From assembly GCF_031755915.1 (NCBI RefSeq), contig NC_083388.1, positions 22,346,001-22,410,000 of the forward strand: DNA of 64,000 nucleotides, in the 5' to 3' direction. Source of the stretch: Ziziphus jujuba. Lineage: Eukaryota > Streptophyta > Magnoliopsida > Rosales > Rhamnaceae. A program made the position numbers and the translations under genes. Shown in pieces: positions 48,612 through 62,321 of the stretch; position 1 is the stretch's first letter; every line of letters begins with the position of its first letter. The notes below the pieces were generated by a model. It saw only the letters and a program-made list of their open reading frames with translations. It made no database searches and was not told where the DNA came from.

Positions 48612-50279
48612 TTACTTCTTGGAAACATAAGCATAGTATTGTGCCATAGGAACAACAAAGGCAATCACCAATAAACCTCCAACAACAAGGGAGAACTGTC
48701 CGCGTTTCTCTTCTGTCTCTTCCTTTCTTTTAAAATTTGATTCACGTTTGTTCTCTTTAAACGTGGGCCCTCCAGGATCTGGGAGTCCATCAATGGCAGC
48801 AACTAGCCGTTTTGCACTGCTAATTATAGCTTCATTGTATTTCTCATCTGTAGCTAAGACTGCAAGCGCAAATTTCAACAACATGATTACTTTAATAGCA
48901 CTAACTTTCAGAAAATAATCACTTAACATCCTAATGCAAGAGGAAGTTGCTGTAGGAATTGGCTTGAGATAAATCTAGATATGGACTGTCGTTTCTAAAA
49001 ACTTAAGCTGCTACTAAATGACTCCAACTATACCTATCAAGCTAATATAAATACATTAGTTAAACATAAAGAACATGCAGAAGGCAAAGTTACCAGGTAG
49101 GTTCTCTGAGACAGTAGCATCAAGGACATTCTCTCCAACAGCTTGGACAAAGGCAGGACCACCAGTAATTGCCCCTTCTTTTTGACTGGTGACAAGCACT
49201 ACAATGCCCTTGTTGTTGCCCTCTTCAATACTGGGGTACCAACGCTCCAAAACTTGGTCGGCATACTCAAAAGCATCAGCTTTGCTCTGCAATCAATTGC
49301 TTTCAACTTTCAATTCCAAAACTCAGAAATCCGAAGTATTTGGATACTGGTACATCAACTCATGGATTTCAAGATTTATTCATAATTTCTAAACCAACTC
49401 TTATTCAGCATTCCAACATTTTTCACTGTTTAACCATAAAGCTCAATTTGATTACTGAGGACACCAAATAGAAAAGTGGGGTCCAAAATAACTTATTGGA
49501 AGTTGAAAATTGTAGTTTCCAACCTTAACATTCCCGGAAGACCAGATAAAACAACCCAATAGGCTTCCATAATCTGAGTTAAAGTTGAACAATATGTATA
49601 TAACTATACAGCCTTACATGTAATATCAAAATTCTCTTCCCATTTTCTCCCTCAGTTTTCTCAGCAACAAAAAAAGAATCAGTTTTTCCCATGACTATGC
49701 TCTTCTGGGTAAGTTCGTATAATTCCATTCTTCATAAAATCAAACGGGTGTTTTAGAGAGTCAAAAATTCAAACAAATACAATGCTACTACATTCATATT
49801 AACAAACGCATACCGTAATATATAATTTTACTTACTGTGAGCTTTCTAACAGTAATGAAATTGATATGTAAGTTCTTCCTTGATTCCAAATCTGACAATA
49901 AATTCCTCAAATCCGTTCTTGTAACCCTGCTAAGCACGCCTGCATCATCGACAAGATAGGAATCCTTGGGTGGTCCCTCATTAAGGATATCAAACTCTGA
50001 TGCAAGTGCACTGCCACTGGCCAAGACTGGGGAAAAATTGAGAGCCAAAGAGAGTGCAAGAGCTGCTAGTCCTTGTTGAGCATAAGAAAACCAGCTTGTA
50101 GGTATCGGTGAAGATGGTTTGAGTGACTGAGAAGTCTGCTTCTTGAGGCTTGAAGTAATGGGTTTGGCCAAGAAGAGAGAATTTGATCTGAGTGAGGGGG
50201 ACAAAAGAGTCTTTGTTGTAGAGCAGGTTTTGGGGTTGAGGAGAGGAGAGAGAGAGTGAGAAGAAAGAATGGTTTCCAT
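48612..50279 (-). CDS. TLP18.3: Thylakoid lumen TPM-domain protein TLP18.3 (UPF0603)
   Basis: Three exons, 50279-49836, 49286-49094 and 48859-48612, give 294 residues. The first about 90 residues form a Ser/Thr-rich chloroplast transit peptide followed by a hydrophobic thylakoid-transfer stretch (LALSLALNFSPVLA). The TPM domain runs from about residue 100 to 240 (VDDAGVLSR, NNKGIVVLV, GPAFVQAVGENVLD). One transmembrane helix near the C-terminus (LVVGGLLVIAFVVPMA) anchors it. It matches Arabidopsis At1g54780, which as I recall supports photosystem II repair and has acid phosphatase activity. The start is the first ATG giving a transit peptide. In Arabidopsis the neighbour is the GDSL gene At1g54790, matching the array next door. 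Confidence 0.94.
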
Positions 50280-50734
50280 GGGAAGGAAAAACAAGCAAAC
50301 AAATTTCAGCAATGCTGAACCATGAGATAGAGAAAGAGTAACTCAGTATCCTTTTCTTCTGTTTTCTGTTTAGTTTGGTTTTTTGGGTGGTTTGGAATTA
50401 TTCGGTTTGTGGATTGGCTGGCTGGATATGTGTGAGGATAACGTTTATATAATATTTCAACCATGGAAAGCCGTGAGGGCATTTTGGTCTTAGCAGTACA
50501 AAAATCCATGTAACTAAGAAATATATTGTAGATTCAAAGTCTGAGAAAAGTAGTATTTTTTAAAATCCAAAAACAGCATGAAAACGTTTGTCGAAATGAC
50601 CATACTTACCCCTTTGTTTATCTAAATTCCAAAAACTACTTTTACCATCCCACGCGTACTAAAAGGCCAGTCCCCGTCCCCACATTATCTCCCTCCAAAT
50701 TTTGGTCAGCGATGAATATCATCATCATTCTCTC
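50280..50734. promoter_or_regulatory. Head-to-head intergenic region between TLP18.3 and the PsbP-domain gene
   Basis: 455 bp separate the two start codons, so core promoters and 5' leaders of both genes must share this space. A TATATAA box for the minus gene is at 50445-50451; none is clear for the plus gene. A GGATAA word (I-box-like) is at 50436. Both products are thylakoid-lumen proteins. Confidence 0.65.
50445..50451 (-). promoter_or_regulatory. TATA box of TLP18.3
   Basis: Reads TATATAA on the minus strand, 166 bp before the ATG at 50279. Confidence 0.5.
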
Positions 50735-52866
50735 ATGGCCATTCTTCTTTTCTCCCTATCTCCACACCCACCAAACCCTTTTCAAAACCCAAACTTCACC
50801 ATCCCCAAACCCACTTCTTTAACCATTCCAAAGCTCACTGCCACTCTGACCACCACCACTTCTAAGAGACATTTGATCCTCAGAACCACTTCACTCTTTA
50901 TCATTTCGTTAACCCCTCAACAATTCCTCGTTGCTCATTCTTCTGAAGAAGCTTCAGCTCCTGCAAAGCAGACCCTTTCCGGCATTGCAAATACCAAATC
51001 TTGGTTCCAGTTCTTTGGTGATGGTTTCGCCATTAGGGTACCTCCCGAGTTTGAGGACGTTATGGAGCCTGAGGTAATAATAAAACCATAAAAAAATAAT
51101 GGGTACTATAAAGATTTTCCCTCCTGATTTTGCCTATTTTATATTGTTATTGGTTTAATGCAAATTCCTTTCTTTATGCTTAATTATATTGGACAGTCGA
51201 TGATAATGTGTTTTACCGTGTATGATTTTGTTGTTATTTACACCCATTGTCGATGGTCATAATGTTTGAAAGGAAAAAAATTATAACTTTTTTAACTTGG
51301 TGCTACGTTCTGAAATTTTTAACAAGATGTTGAAAGTTTGTGATATATTTACTGTCAAGTATACAATATGACAATCATATTGTTGAGGCTTGAGGTTTCG
51401 TAAAGTCGCTATGAAGGTTAAGTTTCTATTTATATTTCTCAAAAGTTCAGAATTTTGTTGATCTTCACTTATTATTTTCGTACTTCTAGGATTACAATGC
51501 TGGATTGACTCTTTATGGAGATAAAGTGAAACCCAAAACATTTGCAGCACGGTTTGCATCTGCTGATGGGTATGAATTTCTTTAGAAAATTATCTTGTCG
51601 TTAATGCCTTTGTGGACAGTTATTCATCTCAAAATTCATAAGACTAAAAGAGAAAAGGGGGAAAAAAAAAAAAAAATTCGGGGTGGAATCTAATACTCTC
51701 AAACAGAAGATGCTAAAAGCATTCTCTTTTTTGTCATTGTAGTTATTCAAGCTGTCCAATGTTTATATTTGATCTTTTTTATTATTATTGGTTGACACAG
51801 ATCTGAGGTTTTGAGTGTTGTTATTCGTTCAACCAATCAACTTAAGATCACTTTCTTAGAGGTTTGTGTTATTATCATGGAGTTTCTTGATACCTTTTGT
51901 CTAAGATGCATATAATTTATAGGATTCAACTGCATATAGTTTGGCATTTGGTTGTTCTGCTCCTCTTTATGATTTACTTGATAAACTTCTCATAGAATTT
52001 ACATTATGTTACCAATTTGAACAGGCCAAAGACATAACAGATTTAGGTTCCTTGAAGGCTGCTGCAAAAATCTTTGTTCCAGGTATATAAAATATAAATC
52101 CTGTTTCTGACCATTTTTTAATATTGAACCACAACTTGTTTGAATCTTATCTTGCTGGTGATATAGATCTGAAGTACATATTTTCTCCTCCTAAAACCAG
52201 ATGTTCCCATTGTTATATGGGAGGAATGGTCTCTGATTTCCTTATTGGCTCTTCCTTCAGTTATATCTGGTATATGTTCCGAGTTTGAACCATTCTATAA
52301 TGACAGGTGGGGCAACTTTATACTCTGCCCGGACAATAAAAATAAAGGAAGAAGAAGGTTTCAGGTAAGTTCATCTTCAAGTTGATGCCAGGGCTATACT
52401 TTTTGTTTAAACCATGTTCAAGTAGATTTGCAAGTTATATTCTCTATCTTTCACAAATAATTGATGTTTCAATGCTTGATATGTTTCAGGACTTACTATT
52501 ACTATGAATTTGGCCAAAATGATCAACATGTAGCGCTATTTACTGCTGTTAACAGCGGAAAGGTTTGTTACTACATGTGTTAAGACACTTCAATTGAGTT
52601 ATATGATTTCTTATCAAGAACTGTGGTATAATCCAATGTATAGCATGCCATATATGTAACAACTATCTTTACAGTCATGCTGAAACAGCAAACTTAATGC
52701 TTCAAAATCCATCCTATAAAATCAAGGTATGTTTGACTCATCAACTAAACATTTCTCTTTATTAATGTTGTAGGCAATTATTGCTGGAGCAACTGCCCCA
52801 CAGTCCAAATGGGTTCATGATGGAGTGAAGCTTCGTTCTGCTGCTATATCAATGACAGTTCTGTAG
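50735..52866 (+). CDS. PsbP-domain (Mog1/PsbP/DUF1795-like) chloroplast protein
   Basis: Seven exons, 50735-51073, 51490-51569, 51801-51861, 52025-52082, 52307-52364, 52490-52562 and 52774-52866, give 253 residues. The Thr/Pro-rich N-terminus plus a hydrophobic patch (SLFIISLTPQQFLVAHS) looks like a bipartite transit peptide to the thylakoid lumen. The mature part fits the PsbP fold: WFQFFGDGFAIRVPPEFEDV, YGDKVKPKTFAARFASADG, VLSVVIRST, YYYYEFGQNDQHVALFTAVNSGKAIIAGATAPQSKW. The best remembered match is Arabidopsis At5g27390. PsbP-like lumen proteins assist photosystem II or NDH assembly; the exact role of this member is not known to me. Start is the first ATG in frame. Confidence 0.88.
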
Positions 52867-54886
52867 TCATCTTAGCAGGTTTGTTGAATGACAGATTTAG
52901 TGGTTGTTTATCAATTTATTTCTATTGGATTAGGATCTGATTCCCACATAACTTATATAAAGTGTACCATAATGGGGTAACTGTTCTGATGCTTTCTAAA
53001 GATTAAAATCACATCACCAGAAAAAAGAGCATAAATCACGCATTGAACTTAGCCGCTCCTTGAGTCGGTAGCTTTTGTTTAGAAAGATCAATAATTCTCG
53101 AACCAAAGTACATCATGCTTTAGTAACAAGAATAAGGGACTTGAATACTGTTTTAAACTTTATTTTGATGCTATAGCCTGTGTATTAAACGCAAGCCTAT
53201 AATTTCAAGCCATTGAAAGTCTGAGACTGAGAAATGGGAAACTCTATATACTTGGAAATTCTAATTTATAAAAGTGTATCAATGCAAAAATATCTGAATT
53301 TCATATGGTTTTCCTGTGCATGCTCACCAATTTCTGTGTTGTGTATCCAGATTATGTCCACATTCTTTATAACACGCAACTGCCATTCATGCTGGAAATA
53401 ATCGTGTTTATAAACCATCATTGAAACGAATTAGGACTTGAAGATTCATGGTATGGGTGATCCTACAGGTATCTATTGCCCGGTTAATTGTAATTTCAGT
53501 TGTCAAATAGCAGCTTAGAGCTTGTGTAGCTTGCCAATTTTGGATAAATATTTTTTCTGAGAGCCTTTTTGGCGTTTTGAAATTGTATGAATGCGTTGTC
53601 TAAACTGTAGCAAAAATTTTGAGTTGGAGAAAGAATCCAACTTCCTGCACAACTCATTTCCTTTTAAAACTGCTGTATGAGTAATACATGGAGAAGAGTT
53701 ATGGCTGAGTATCTTCGAACTAACCATGCTTATAATACCCTTTTTCATTTTGGAGACATAAAATCATTGATAATGCTCTCCTTCCATTATTTATGGGAAT
53801 GGGATTCTCTTGGGTCACTAATTCAGAATCTGGTTTCCTCTCCATTTGGAAGGACTTTTGGGCGTTGTTCTTTGGGGGCCAATGTAGGGCCTGCTGGGCC
53901 ACTGGAGGACATACATGATAAGAATTATCATAGGTACTAAAGTCATCAAACTGTTTGTCATTGAGTAAGAGCGTTATAGGTTCATTTCATGAATTTAAGT
54001 TTTGAACCTAGTTATAATACTAAGGAAATTATAAGGTAGCTGTCACAAGTTGCTTACAGTGTCGGTGATCATCATTTTCATTAGGACAAGAAAATGTTCT
54101 TTGCAACATCACAATCATAAAAGGAACGATGATAACGATGATGATGTTGATGTTAATAATTCTTAATGAAATACCAACTTTGCAACACACACACACACAA
54201 ATATATATATATATATATATATGTATATGTATATATATATAAACTTACAGATGGCTTCTAATCCGTGCTGCCTTCTTGTAGGGAAAAATGGAGAACGTTT
54301 TCTTAGATGATAGACATAAAACCATACTGGAAAACTTCTTTAAACTTGAAAGTGTTTGTGTTTTAATAATTTTCAAATTAATTTTTGTTTACCTTGTACT
54401 TTAAAAGCTAGTCTTTTTACAGATTTTGCTGATTAACGAACTTGAAATTGATCAAAAGGGATGGGATTGTAGAATTTTGTTCGATAACTTTGAATTGGGT
54501 ATACACCAACATGGTGTTAACCAATCTAAATACGGCCTTCCTGCCTTCCTGTAAAGCGGCCAGGTCGCAGTCAAGATGGCAATAATTAATCCAAAAGAAT
54601 AATAATATAAAAAAAAAAAAGGCCCTTTCTGTAAAATCCTCTATGTTATTTTATTTTATTTTTTTTTCACTTCACTCTTGCGCTCTTCCTCCACATAGAT
54701 TTGCTTCTGCTTTATAGCAACCATCAAATCAGTTTTAACTAAAAAACATATAAGTAAAATAAAAAAGCATTAAAATATTTTTATTGGCAATAAGGAGACA
54801 TTTAAAATTGTCGAAAAATACTGAGTTATTTATTATCACTATTTTCTTTTTGGTGAAAGGGAAATAGAGTACTGGAAAGCTACAAC

Positions 54887-54994
54887 AAGGCAACTGGTGC
54901 TAGTTAATTGAATTTCGATTTTAAATTTAATAGCTTTTCAACGAGGCAACTGGTACTTGTTAATTGAATTTCGATTCTAAATTTAATAGCTTTT
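54887..54994. repeat. Two-unit tandem repeat, period about 56
   Basis: GGCAACTGGT..TTAATTGAATTTCGATT and AAATTTAATAGC occur twice in succession with few differences. Confidence 0.9.
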
Positions 54995-55304
54995 TTTTTT
55001 TTTTTTATATATATATATATAACAATTATGATCTTTAGACAGTTACCAAAAAAAAAAAGGAACCAAAAAAGCAAAAGCAGTAAAAGGTCAGCGGCAAGAA
55101 ACTTCGGAACAGCAGCTGAATTTTAATTGGTTTTTTGGTAAATTAGAGGAGGTGTTCTTGTAATAATACTACAACCTGCTACTATATATTGACCAAATTA
55201 TCAGATTCCTCTTAACGTTTATTATGGTACCTCTGACCAAGTGGGACCCATGAGCCATCCAAGTCATCGTTTGTCAGAAATGATGAAGATGTTGAATGAA
55301 AACC

Positions 55305-55307
<3 letters not shown>

Positions 55308-55346
<39 letters not shown>
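55308..55346. repeat. (CT)n microsatellite upstream of NHX
   Basis: Nineteen to twenty CT units about 500 bp before the NHX start codon. Pyrimidine patches like this are common in plant promoters and leaders. Confidence 0.9.
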
Positions 55347-55350
<4 letters not shown>

Positions 55351-55841
55351 TTAGTCTTCGTTCGCAATATATCAAAGCATGTTATAATTATGCACTACAG
55401 ATTCCTCGTATAAGATACGTTGTCATATGTTTTTGAGTGACTCATAAAAAGTTTCAGAAAAAGTTTGCAGATAATGTCAGCCCTCTGGAAGCTCCAACCA
55501 ACGGCCAAAAAACCATAACAAGGCTTTTTCAACAGTCACTATCTACGATGACCAATTAGAGATTTACAGCTCCACTAAAGAAAGTCAATGGGTTTTTATT
55601 ATGGAAGTTTATGTGTAGAACTGGTTATAGAGGATCCCAACCCATCCGTTTCAACTACCATTCTTCCCTCCATTTGGGTTCAAAGAGACGACCATGAACC
55701 ACTATTAGGAGTATAAGCTAGAAATTGCTAGGTAGGGAATCACTATTTCTATAATTAGGAAATTGTTTCCATTCCAGATATCCAATTCCAAACCCCATGT
55801 TCTGAATGCCAAGATTCAGCTAAAAAGATCTCCAAAACAAC

Positions 55842-58800
55842 ATGGCTGTCCTAGAAACCATACCAACTCAGTTACCACTACAAGTTTCATCCTCGTTCCT
55901 CGACACCAGCACAATTATTGCACTGGCTGTGTTCTTTGCACTACTCTGTGCCTGCATCATTATTGGCCACCTATTGGAAGAGAAACGGTGGGCTAACGAA
56001 TCCATTACAGCCCTTCTTCTGGTAGGCAAAGTTTGTATATTTTGTAATCGTTTTGTTTTGTTTGTTTGTTTGTTGTTTTTAATCAAATGAGAGGTGGTAG
56101 ATTTTCACAGCGATTGATATAGTATGTGGTTGGATGTATATAGGGGTTGTGTGCTGGATTGGTGGTGCTACTGTTGAGTAAGTTCCAGAGCTCGCGGTTA
56201 CTACTCTTTGATGAGGATTTGTTCTTCCTCTATTTGCTTCCCCCAATCATTTTTAATGCTGGGTATGATCTCTCTCTCTCTCTCTCTTTCCATCTCTCTC
56301 ACTCTAGGGGTGAGTGTTGCATGATATTTTTGACTGAACTGGGGTGGAGCTCAAGCCTCTTATTGGAATTTGAAAATTCCTCTCCTTTCACTCTGAAATT
56401 TGTTTTTAAATTTCTTGGTTCTTGAAATAGTAATGTGATATTTGATATAATTTTGGTGCTAAAGTTTTCTTATCTTGAAGATTTTGTCTTACTTAGATTT
56501 CCACCATCCATCAGGTCACCATGGAAGTTGTAAGATTTGGATCTGTTTGGTTTGCTTAATGACAACCACAAAATTTGACAAATATCAGCTTCTGATTAGT
56601 GAAGTTTGTTATTCTCTTTAACATTTTCAAATTTGGGTTTCAGTTTCCAGGTCAAGAAAAAGCAATTTTTCAAGAATTTCACGATAATATTGTTGTTTGG
56701 TGTACTCGGTACAGTAATTTCGTTCTGCCTCATATCATTAGGTAAGTAGTGCAAACTATCATCCACATCTACATCCACTGATCTGTTTTGTCGAGTTTGT
56801 CGTTGATTTTGTTATAATTAACGCATTTGCCTGTTCTATATCTAATCATGAAACTACGCATTATCTCATTTTTTTGTTACTTTCTGGGGAATGTATAGGT
56901 GCCTTTTTGCTATTTAGAAGAATTGGTATCTTAACTTTGAAAGTTGATGATTTTCTAGGTAACATATAATGTTTTTTGTTTTTTTTTTATTTTTTTTATT
57001 TTTTTTTTATTATTTTATTTTTTTTACCATATCAGTGGACTCTGTTTATCTTTTACTGGTAACATATGTGATCATATATGTGCAGCTGTTGGTGCCATAT
57101 TGTCAGCGACTGATTCAGTTTGCACACTGCAGGTAAAGCTAACCATAGTATGAAGCTATGAACAAAAGTTAATGAATCATTTAGGTGCCTGATTTGTATT
57201 CGTTTGTTAAAGGTTCTCAGCCAAGATGAGACGCCCTTTCTTTACAGTGTCGTATTTGGAGAGGGAGTGGTGAATGATGCTACCTCGATTGTGCTTTTTA
57301 ATGCAGTACAGTCACTAGACCTCAGCGACATCGATGCTATTACAGCCTTGAAATTGTTGGGAACTTTCCTTTACCTCTTCTTCACCAGTACAGCTCTTGG
57401 TATAGTAGTAAGTTTTAGTTTATTGCTTGTTTGGTGATTTTGCAGGTTCACTGTTAACAAGAAACTGGAAATTTATCTATTTGCTAATTTTCCAAATTAC
57501 CATGTCAATATGTTGCAGGTGGGTCTAATGAGTGCATATATCATAAAATCTCTTTACTTTGGAAGGTATATAAATGGTTTACCTGTGTTCCTAAATCTGC
57601 TATAGTGTTGTATCATATTTATCAAATGATGCATGACGGTATACTTATACTGCAGTTTCTTTAGTTTTCTGATATGTCAAGAGTTAGAAATTTGAATTAT
57701 AATTCCTGATACATCCTGATATTGTTATTCTTTCATATGCAGGCATTCTACAGATCGTGAAGTTGCACTCATGATGCTTATGGCTTATTTATCATACATG
57801 CTGGCAGAGGTACACAATATGGAGAATCTCAAATCAATTTATCTAACCCCTATTCTTATTCTTCTTCTTTTGCTTCTTCTCCTTGTTTTGCTCTTTTTGA
57901 AAGTATTGTTAAGCACTTACCAATCATCCCTTCAAAAAATAAATTTGGAATTCTAAAATCAATAATTTTATTCTTTTTTGCAGCTGTTAAATCTTAGTGG
58001 TATCTTAACGATTTTCTTTTGTGGCATTGTCATGTCACACTACACGTGGCACAACATCACACAAAGCTCGAGGATAACAACCAAGTAAGCACTTGTCCTT
58101 TTTCTCGTGTTCCTATGAAATCCTTTTGAGTAGAGAAATGGTGACATGATTGAAAAGTCTAAAACACGTCTGTTAAAGTATGAGTGTCTACACAAGAGAG
58201 CACTTATGACTAAAAGGTTTCATATTAATTTTTTTTTTTTTTTTGGATGATTCCAGGCATGCGTTTGCTACAATTTCATTTATTGCAGAAACCTTCATAT
58301 TCCTTTACGTGGGTATGGATGCCTTGGACATTGACAAATGGAAGAGCAGCAATTCAGGGTAACCCTATTGTCCCATTACAAATTTTAGCTTGAACACTTG
58401 TATGCTGATAGGTTAAGTTAAGATTTTTTTATAACAGATATACTCTTTTGGTGCTGACATAAGAATTTTGTAAATAAGCTATGCCTAACATGTTTTCCAT
58501 ACTTTACAATTCAGAGCAGGAACATCAATTGCTGTAAGTTCAACATTGTTTGCGTTAGTGTTGATCGGAAGGGCAGCATTCGTTTTCCCACTTGCAAATA
58601 TTAGAAACTGTCTACAGACGAGCGATAGCACAAAAATCGACTTTCCCAGACAGGTAAATACTAGCCGGCCTCTAAGCTCAGCTAGTGTCATTTGACTCTT
58701 CTCCAAGGTTCACACTAACTTTTTTGCATGATTCTAGTTCATAATGTGGTGGGCTGGCCTAATGAGAGGTGCAGTAACAATTGCTTTGTCTTACAGCAAA

Positions 58801-59432
58801 GTAAGTTTTAATGATTTTTCTTTTCATCCATATACAACTTGGTTTATTTGTCTCTGAGACACATAACAACTCCAAAAATCTGAAAAAAAAAAAAAAAAAT
58901 CAGTTTGCAGAATCAAAGAAGGTATCAACACAAGATAGTGCATTAATGATCACCAGTACCATCATTGTTGTTCTGTTTAGCACTCTGGTATGGCTGCTTG
59001 AAATTCAAACTTATATCGCTCTAAGGTCATTTTATTGTTAGTCACATCCTTGAACATCAACTTTAGAATCTTTTCATTTTCCTGCTATCCAAACAGGTGT
59101 TTGGGTCCATAACAAAACCACTCATTCAAGCTGTGATGTTGAGAAATGCAAAGCCAGCAACTTCAGATGCAACTGATATTCCAAGCCTAGAAGATATAAG
59201 GCTACTGTTTATTGAAAATGGAGATGATCAAAGTGAGCAGGAACGGGACGAAGAAACTAGCGGTGTCCCTAAGAGGAGTAGCTTAAGATTGCTAATGAGT
59301 CATCCAACAACAACAGTTCATTACTTTTGGAGAAAATTTGATGACAAATTTATGAGACCAGTATTTGGTGGAAGGGGTTTTGTTCCATTTGTTCCTGGTT
59401 CACCAAGTGGTCAAGCACATGAGACTTCTTGA
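55842..59432 (+). CDS. NHX: Vacuolar-type Na+(K+)/H+ antiporter, NHX class I
   Basis: Fourteen exons give 545 residues: 55842-56021, 56144-56262, 56644-56741, 56899-56958, 57086-57132, 57213-57407, 57519-57565, 57743-57809, 57984-58084, 58257-58358, 58515-58653, 58738-58800, 58904-58987, 59097-59432. About ten to twelve hydrophobic segments cover residues 20-440. Class I marks are the amiloride-binding motif FFLYLLPPIIFNAG, QVKKKQFF after it, ATDSVCTLQ, the ion-binding stretch GEGVVNDATS with Asn-Asp, GRHSTDREVALM and MRGAVTIAL. The tail ends FMRPVFGGRGFVPFVPGSP as in Arabidopsis NHX1/NHX2. It exchanges vacuolar or tonoplast-lumen protons for cytosolic Na+/K+. All splice sites fit; start is the first ATG. 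Confidence 0.95.
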
Positions 59433-60664
59433 AACCAAAAAAGCTTAATCTTGTTTTATTTTTATTTGTTTATTTATTATTATTAATATTATTATTATTA
59501 TTATTTTTTTTGTACAAATAAATGTAATTGAGAGTTGCTTTTTCTTACCTGTAAAGAGGGAATGGGATGATGATATTACCAGAATATTTTAAGCAAGGTT
59601 TTTCCTTTTTTTTTTTTTTTAGATGGAGAAGAAAAAGTACGCATAAAGTTTCAGATGTATTCAAATAAATAATTGTAGCGATCAAAATGGAAAGAGTTGT
59701 GAATTTCTGTAAAGTGTCTGTGTGCATGCCTCAAGTTTCAAGGCTTTGTTCCAAGTTTTGTTTTCTTTAGAGGATATTGGAAATGGAGGAATTTCAACTG
59801 AATATATCTTATTTAACTTTAATAATACAAAATTTTTTTTTTTGAAAGGATTTAATAATTCAATGTTTATTAATAAATTTTAGCCAAAATTTAAAGGAAA
59901 AAAAAAAAGGGAAAATCCACGGTTCAGATTTTTATTTATTTATTTTTTGTGATGAATTTATTTAAAATTTTAATTATGATATTATTATATAAGAGCATCC
60001 TAAGGGATTCTTTATACATTATAATTTTTTATTTTAAAGAATCAATATTTAAAAACAAGTTTCAATCCATTTTGTATTTTGATTTTTTAAAATACAGAAT
60101 GAGTTTGGCTCTCCAAATTTAGAAAACCAGACACATTTTTTATATCTAATATTATATTAATATTATTTAATACTTATCAATTTTTAAAATCACTATATTA
60201 TATTAATATATTTTAATTATTATTTATTTTTAAAAAATAAAAAATAATAAAAAATATACATAATAATAAATATTCATTGATAAGATAAAAATAAAAATAT
60301 AATATAAAATATATTATTAGAAAAATTTTTAAAATTAAATATTTTTTTTTTAAATATATTCTTTATCCTTAAATAGTCCTTAGAAATGTTTTAAAGCATA
60401 TTCAATTGATTCAATGGAAGGAGACAGGCCGATTGTTGCTCCCTTCCTCCCATAACTGAGCCAGAATTTGGGTTTTATGTATAACCCAAAGAAGACCGAA
60501 TTACGGGCCCAGATACTCATCGTTTTTCCATAGAGCTGCGATGTACCATATAGTTCCTCCTTAAACCCTCTTAAGAAAAGAGAAAAAACCTCTCTTCTGC
60601 GAACGCAAGGTAAGCTTCGTCTGAGAAAATCAAAGTTTGAGTTTTTGAAGATTTGTGATTAGAG
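59433..60664. other. Intergenic between NHX and the TIM44-related gene
   Basis: NHX 3' UTR (an ATT repeat at 59477-59503), then about 500 very AT-rich bases (59820-60380), then the GC-richer leader of the next gene (60400-60664). No gene seen. Confidence 0.55.
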
Positions 60665-62273
60665 ATGGCTTTCAGAAACTTAAACACGATTCGTTCTCTG
60701 AATAGGGTGGCTCAGATTAGAAGAGAATCATCGTATCTGTGAGTAGCAAGTTCTGGATTAATGATCTTGTATCATATCTCACAAAATGCTCGAATGGGGT
60801 ATTTGAATGAAGATGCAATCTTGAATTTTCTCATTCTCTGAACGCGGAAAAAGATTTTGAAAATGGGAAAAAATGAAACCCATCTGAGCATTTTTTTTAT
60901 TTGCAATTGTTTTTTGCGTTTGGAAATCATGTTGTTGTTGTTGTTTTTTTTTTTTTTTAATTTTTTTTTTTAAATTTCTTTTGGTTTTTTAAGCTTTTAA
61001 GTTTTTGTCCAGTGGAAATAATGTTTTCAAATATGGTATTTGCTTGAAAATTTTCAGGCTTGGCAGCTCAAAAAGCTATTCAAGTTGTATTTCAAATGGT
61101 AAACATTTTGTAGTTTAATTTCCCATTATTGTTTCAGTGTTTTCATATTCACCTAATTTTCTGTTTTATCAGCCATTGAACTGAACTGCCAGAAAGTATC
61201 TCCATACTTGTACAATGGCCATAATGCTCTTCTTTGGACTCGTGGAAGCAATACGACACTCCGTTCTGCTATGGTTAGTCTAGAAAACATAGAATTTGGA
61301 TTAATTGGATGTAATTTAAATTGCTAATGATTGTTTCTCTAATTAAGTTTTGTGTTTCTCTAATTAAGTTTTGTGCCGGTGCTTATACTTTCAATTATTT
61401 ATGATATTTGAGATGGTATCGTAGTTTAATTCATCAAGAGTCCTTTGTTCTTTTGTTTTCAGGCTGCTGAGTTGTTAATATTTTCAAATGGGACTAGGTT
61501 GGTTACCACACAAGCAAAAGCCCCTCCACAAGCACGACAGATGGTGTGTCATTTTTAAACCAACTGTTTTTTTCTTTGTCCTTCTTAATTTGTTCTATTA
61601 GAGCTGGTCAATAATTTAAACCAATAAGCTAGTATAACTACAGTTAAAGTGGAACAGCAGCAGTATCCCTCGAATTTTTTTGAATGAGAAAGTAAAGAAT
61701 TCAGACTTCTTTCATGAAGAGGAAATTCTCGTCGAGACGCCTTTAATTCTGTTGGTTGTTTTGGAATCTTCCAGTTTGTAAATCTACATGTGCAATTGCA
61801 AGGACCGAGATAATTGAATGAATTTTTTATTTGAATGTATAGTACCCATTTTAATATGGTAGGCACTCATAAAATCATAAAAGGAGATTAAACGAACTTC
61901 TTTTCTGATAGCTGTCTTGGTTCTGCTAATATGCAGCACAATAAATAATTTTACCACAAGCATATTGTGTGGTGTATGCAGGGGGCTCTTAAAGTATCCA
62001 TGTCGAGTCCTGGATTTGTCTATGAACCTTATGCTCCTCGCAAACCAATCCCATTCTGGCAGAGGTTAGTCATGTTTTAAGTGAGTTTGTATTTGTTTCT
62101 GGGATTATTGCTGTAATTTCACTAGATTGGAGTCCAGGCACAGTTTACGAATGCTCTCTGTTTTCAATTGGTATTAGTTATATTCAATTTTGGTATTAAT
62201 TAAAATTTTAAACTCTCAGAATTTGTTTCTTTTTTCGTTTTTTTTAATAGATAGATAGATATAATATATGTTT

Positions 62274-62321
<48 letters not shown>

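Larger units (their letters stand above)
52867..55841. other. Intergenic before the NHX gene
   Basis: The first few hundred bases are likely 3' UTR of the PsbP gene. The open frames around 53515-53940 show no recognisable domain. Repeats: (AC)n/(TA)n at 54187-54240, a 52-base tandem pair at 54887-54994 and (CT)n at 55308-55346. No gene is supported. Confidence 0.5.

Noticed and set aside
53515..53940. Overlapping frames on both strands downstream of the PsbP gene
   Set aside because: No domain, no splice partners and no family match; likely chance.
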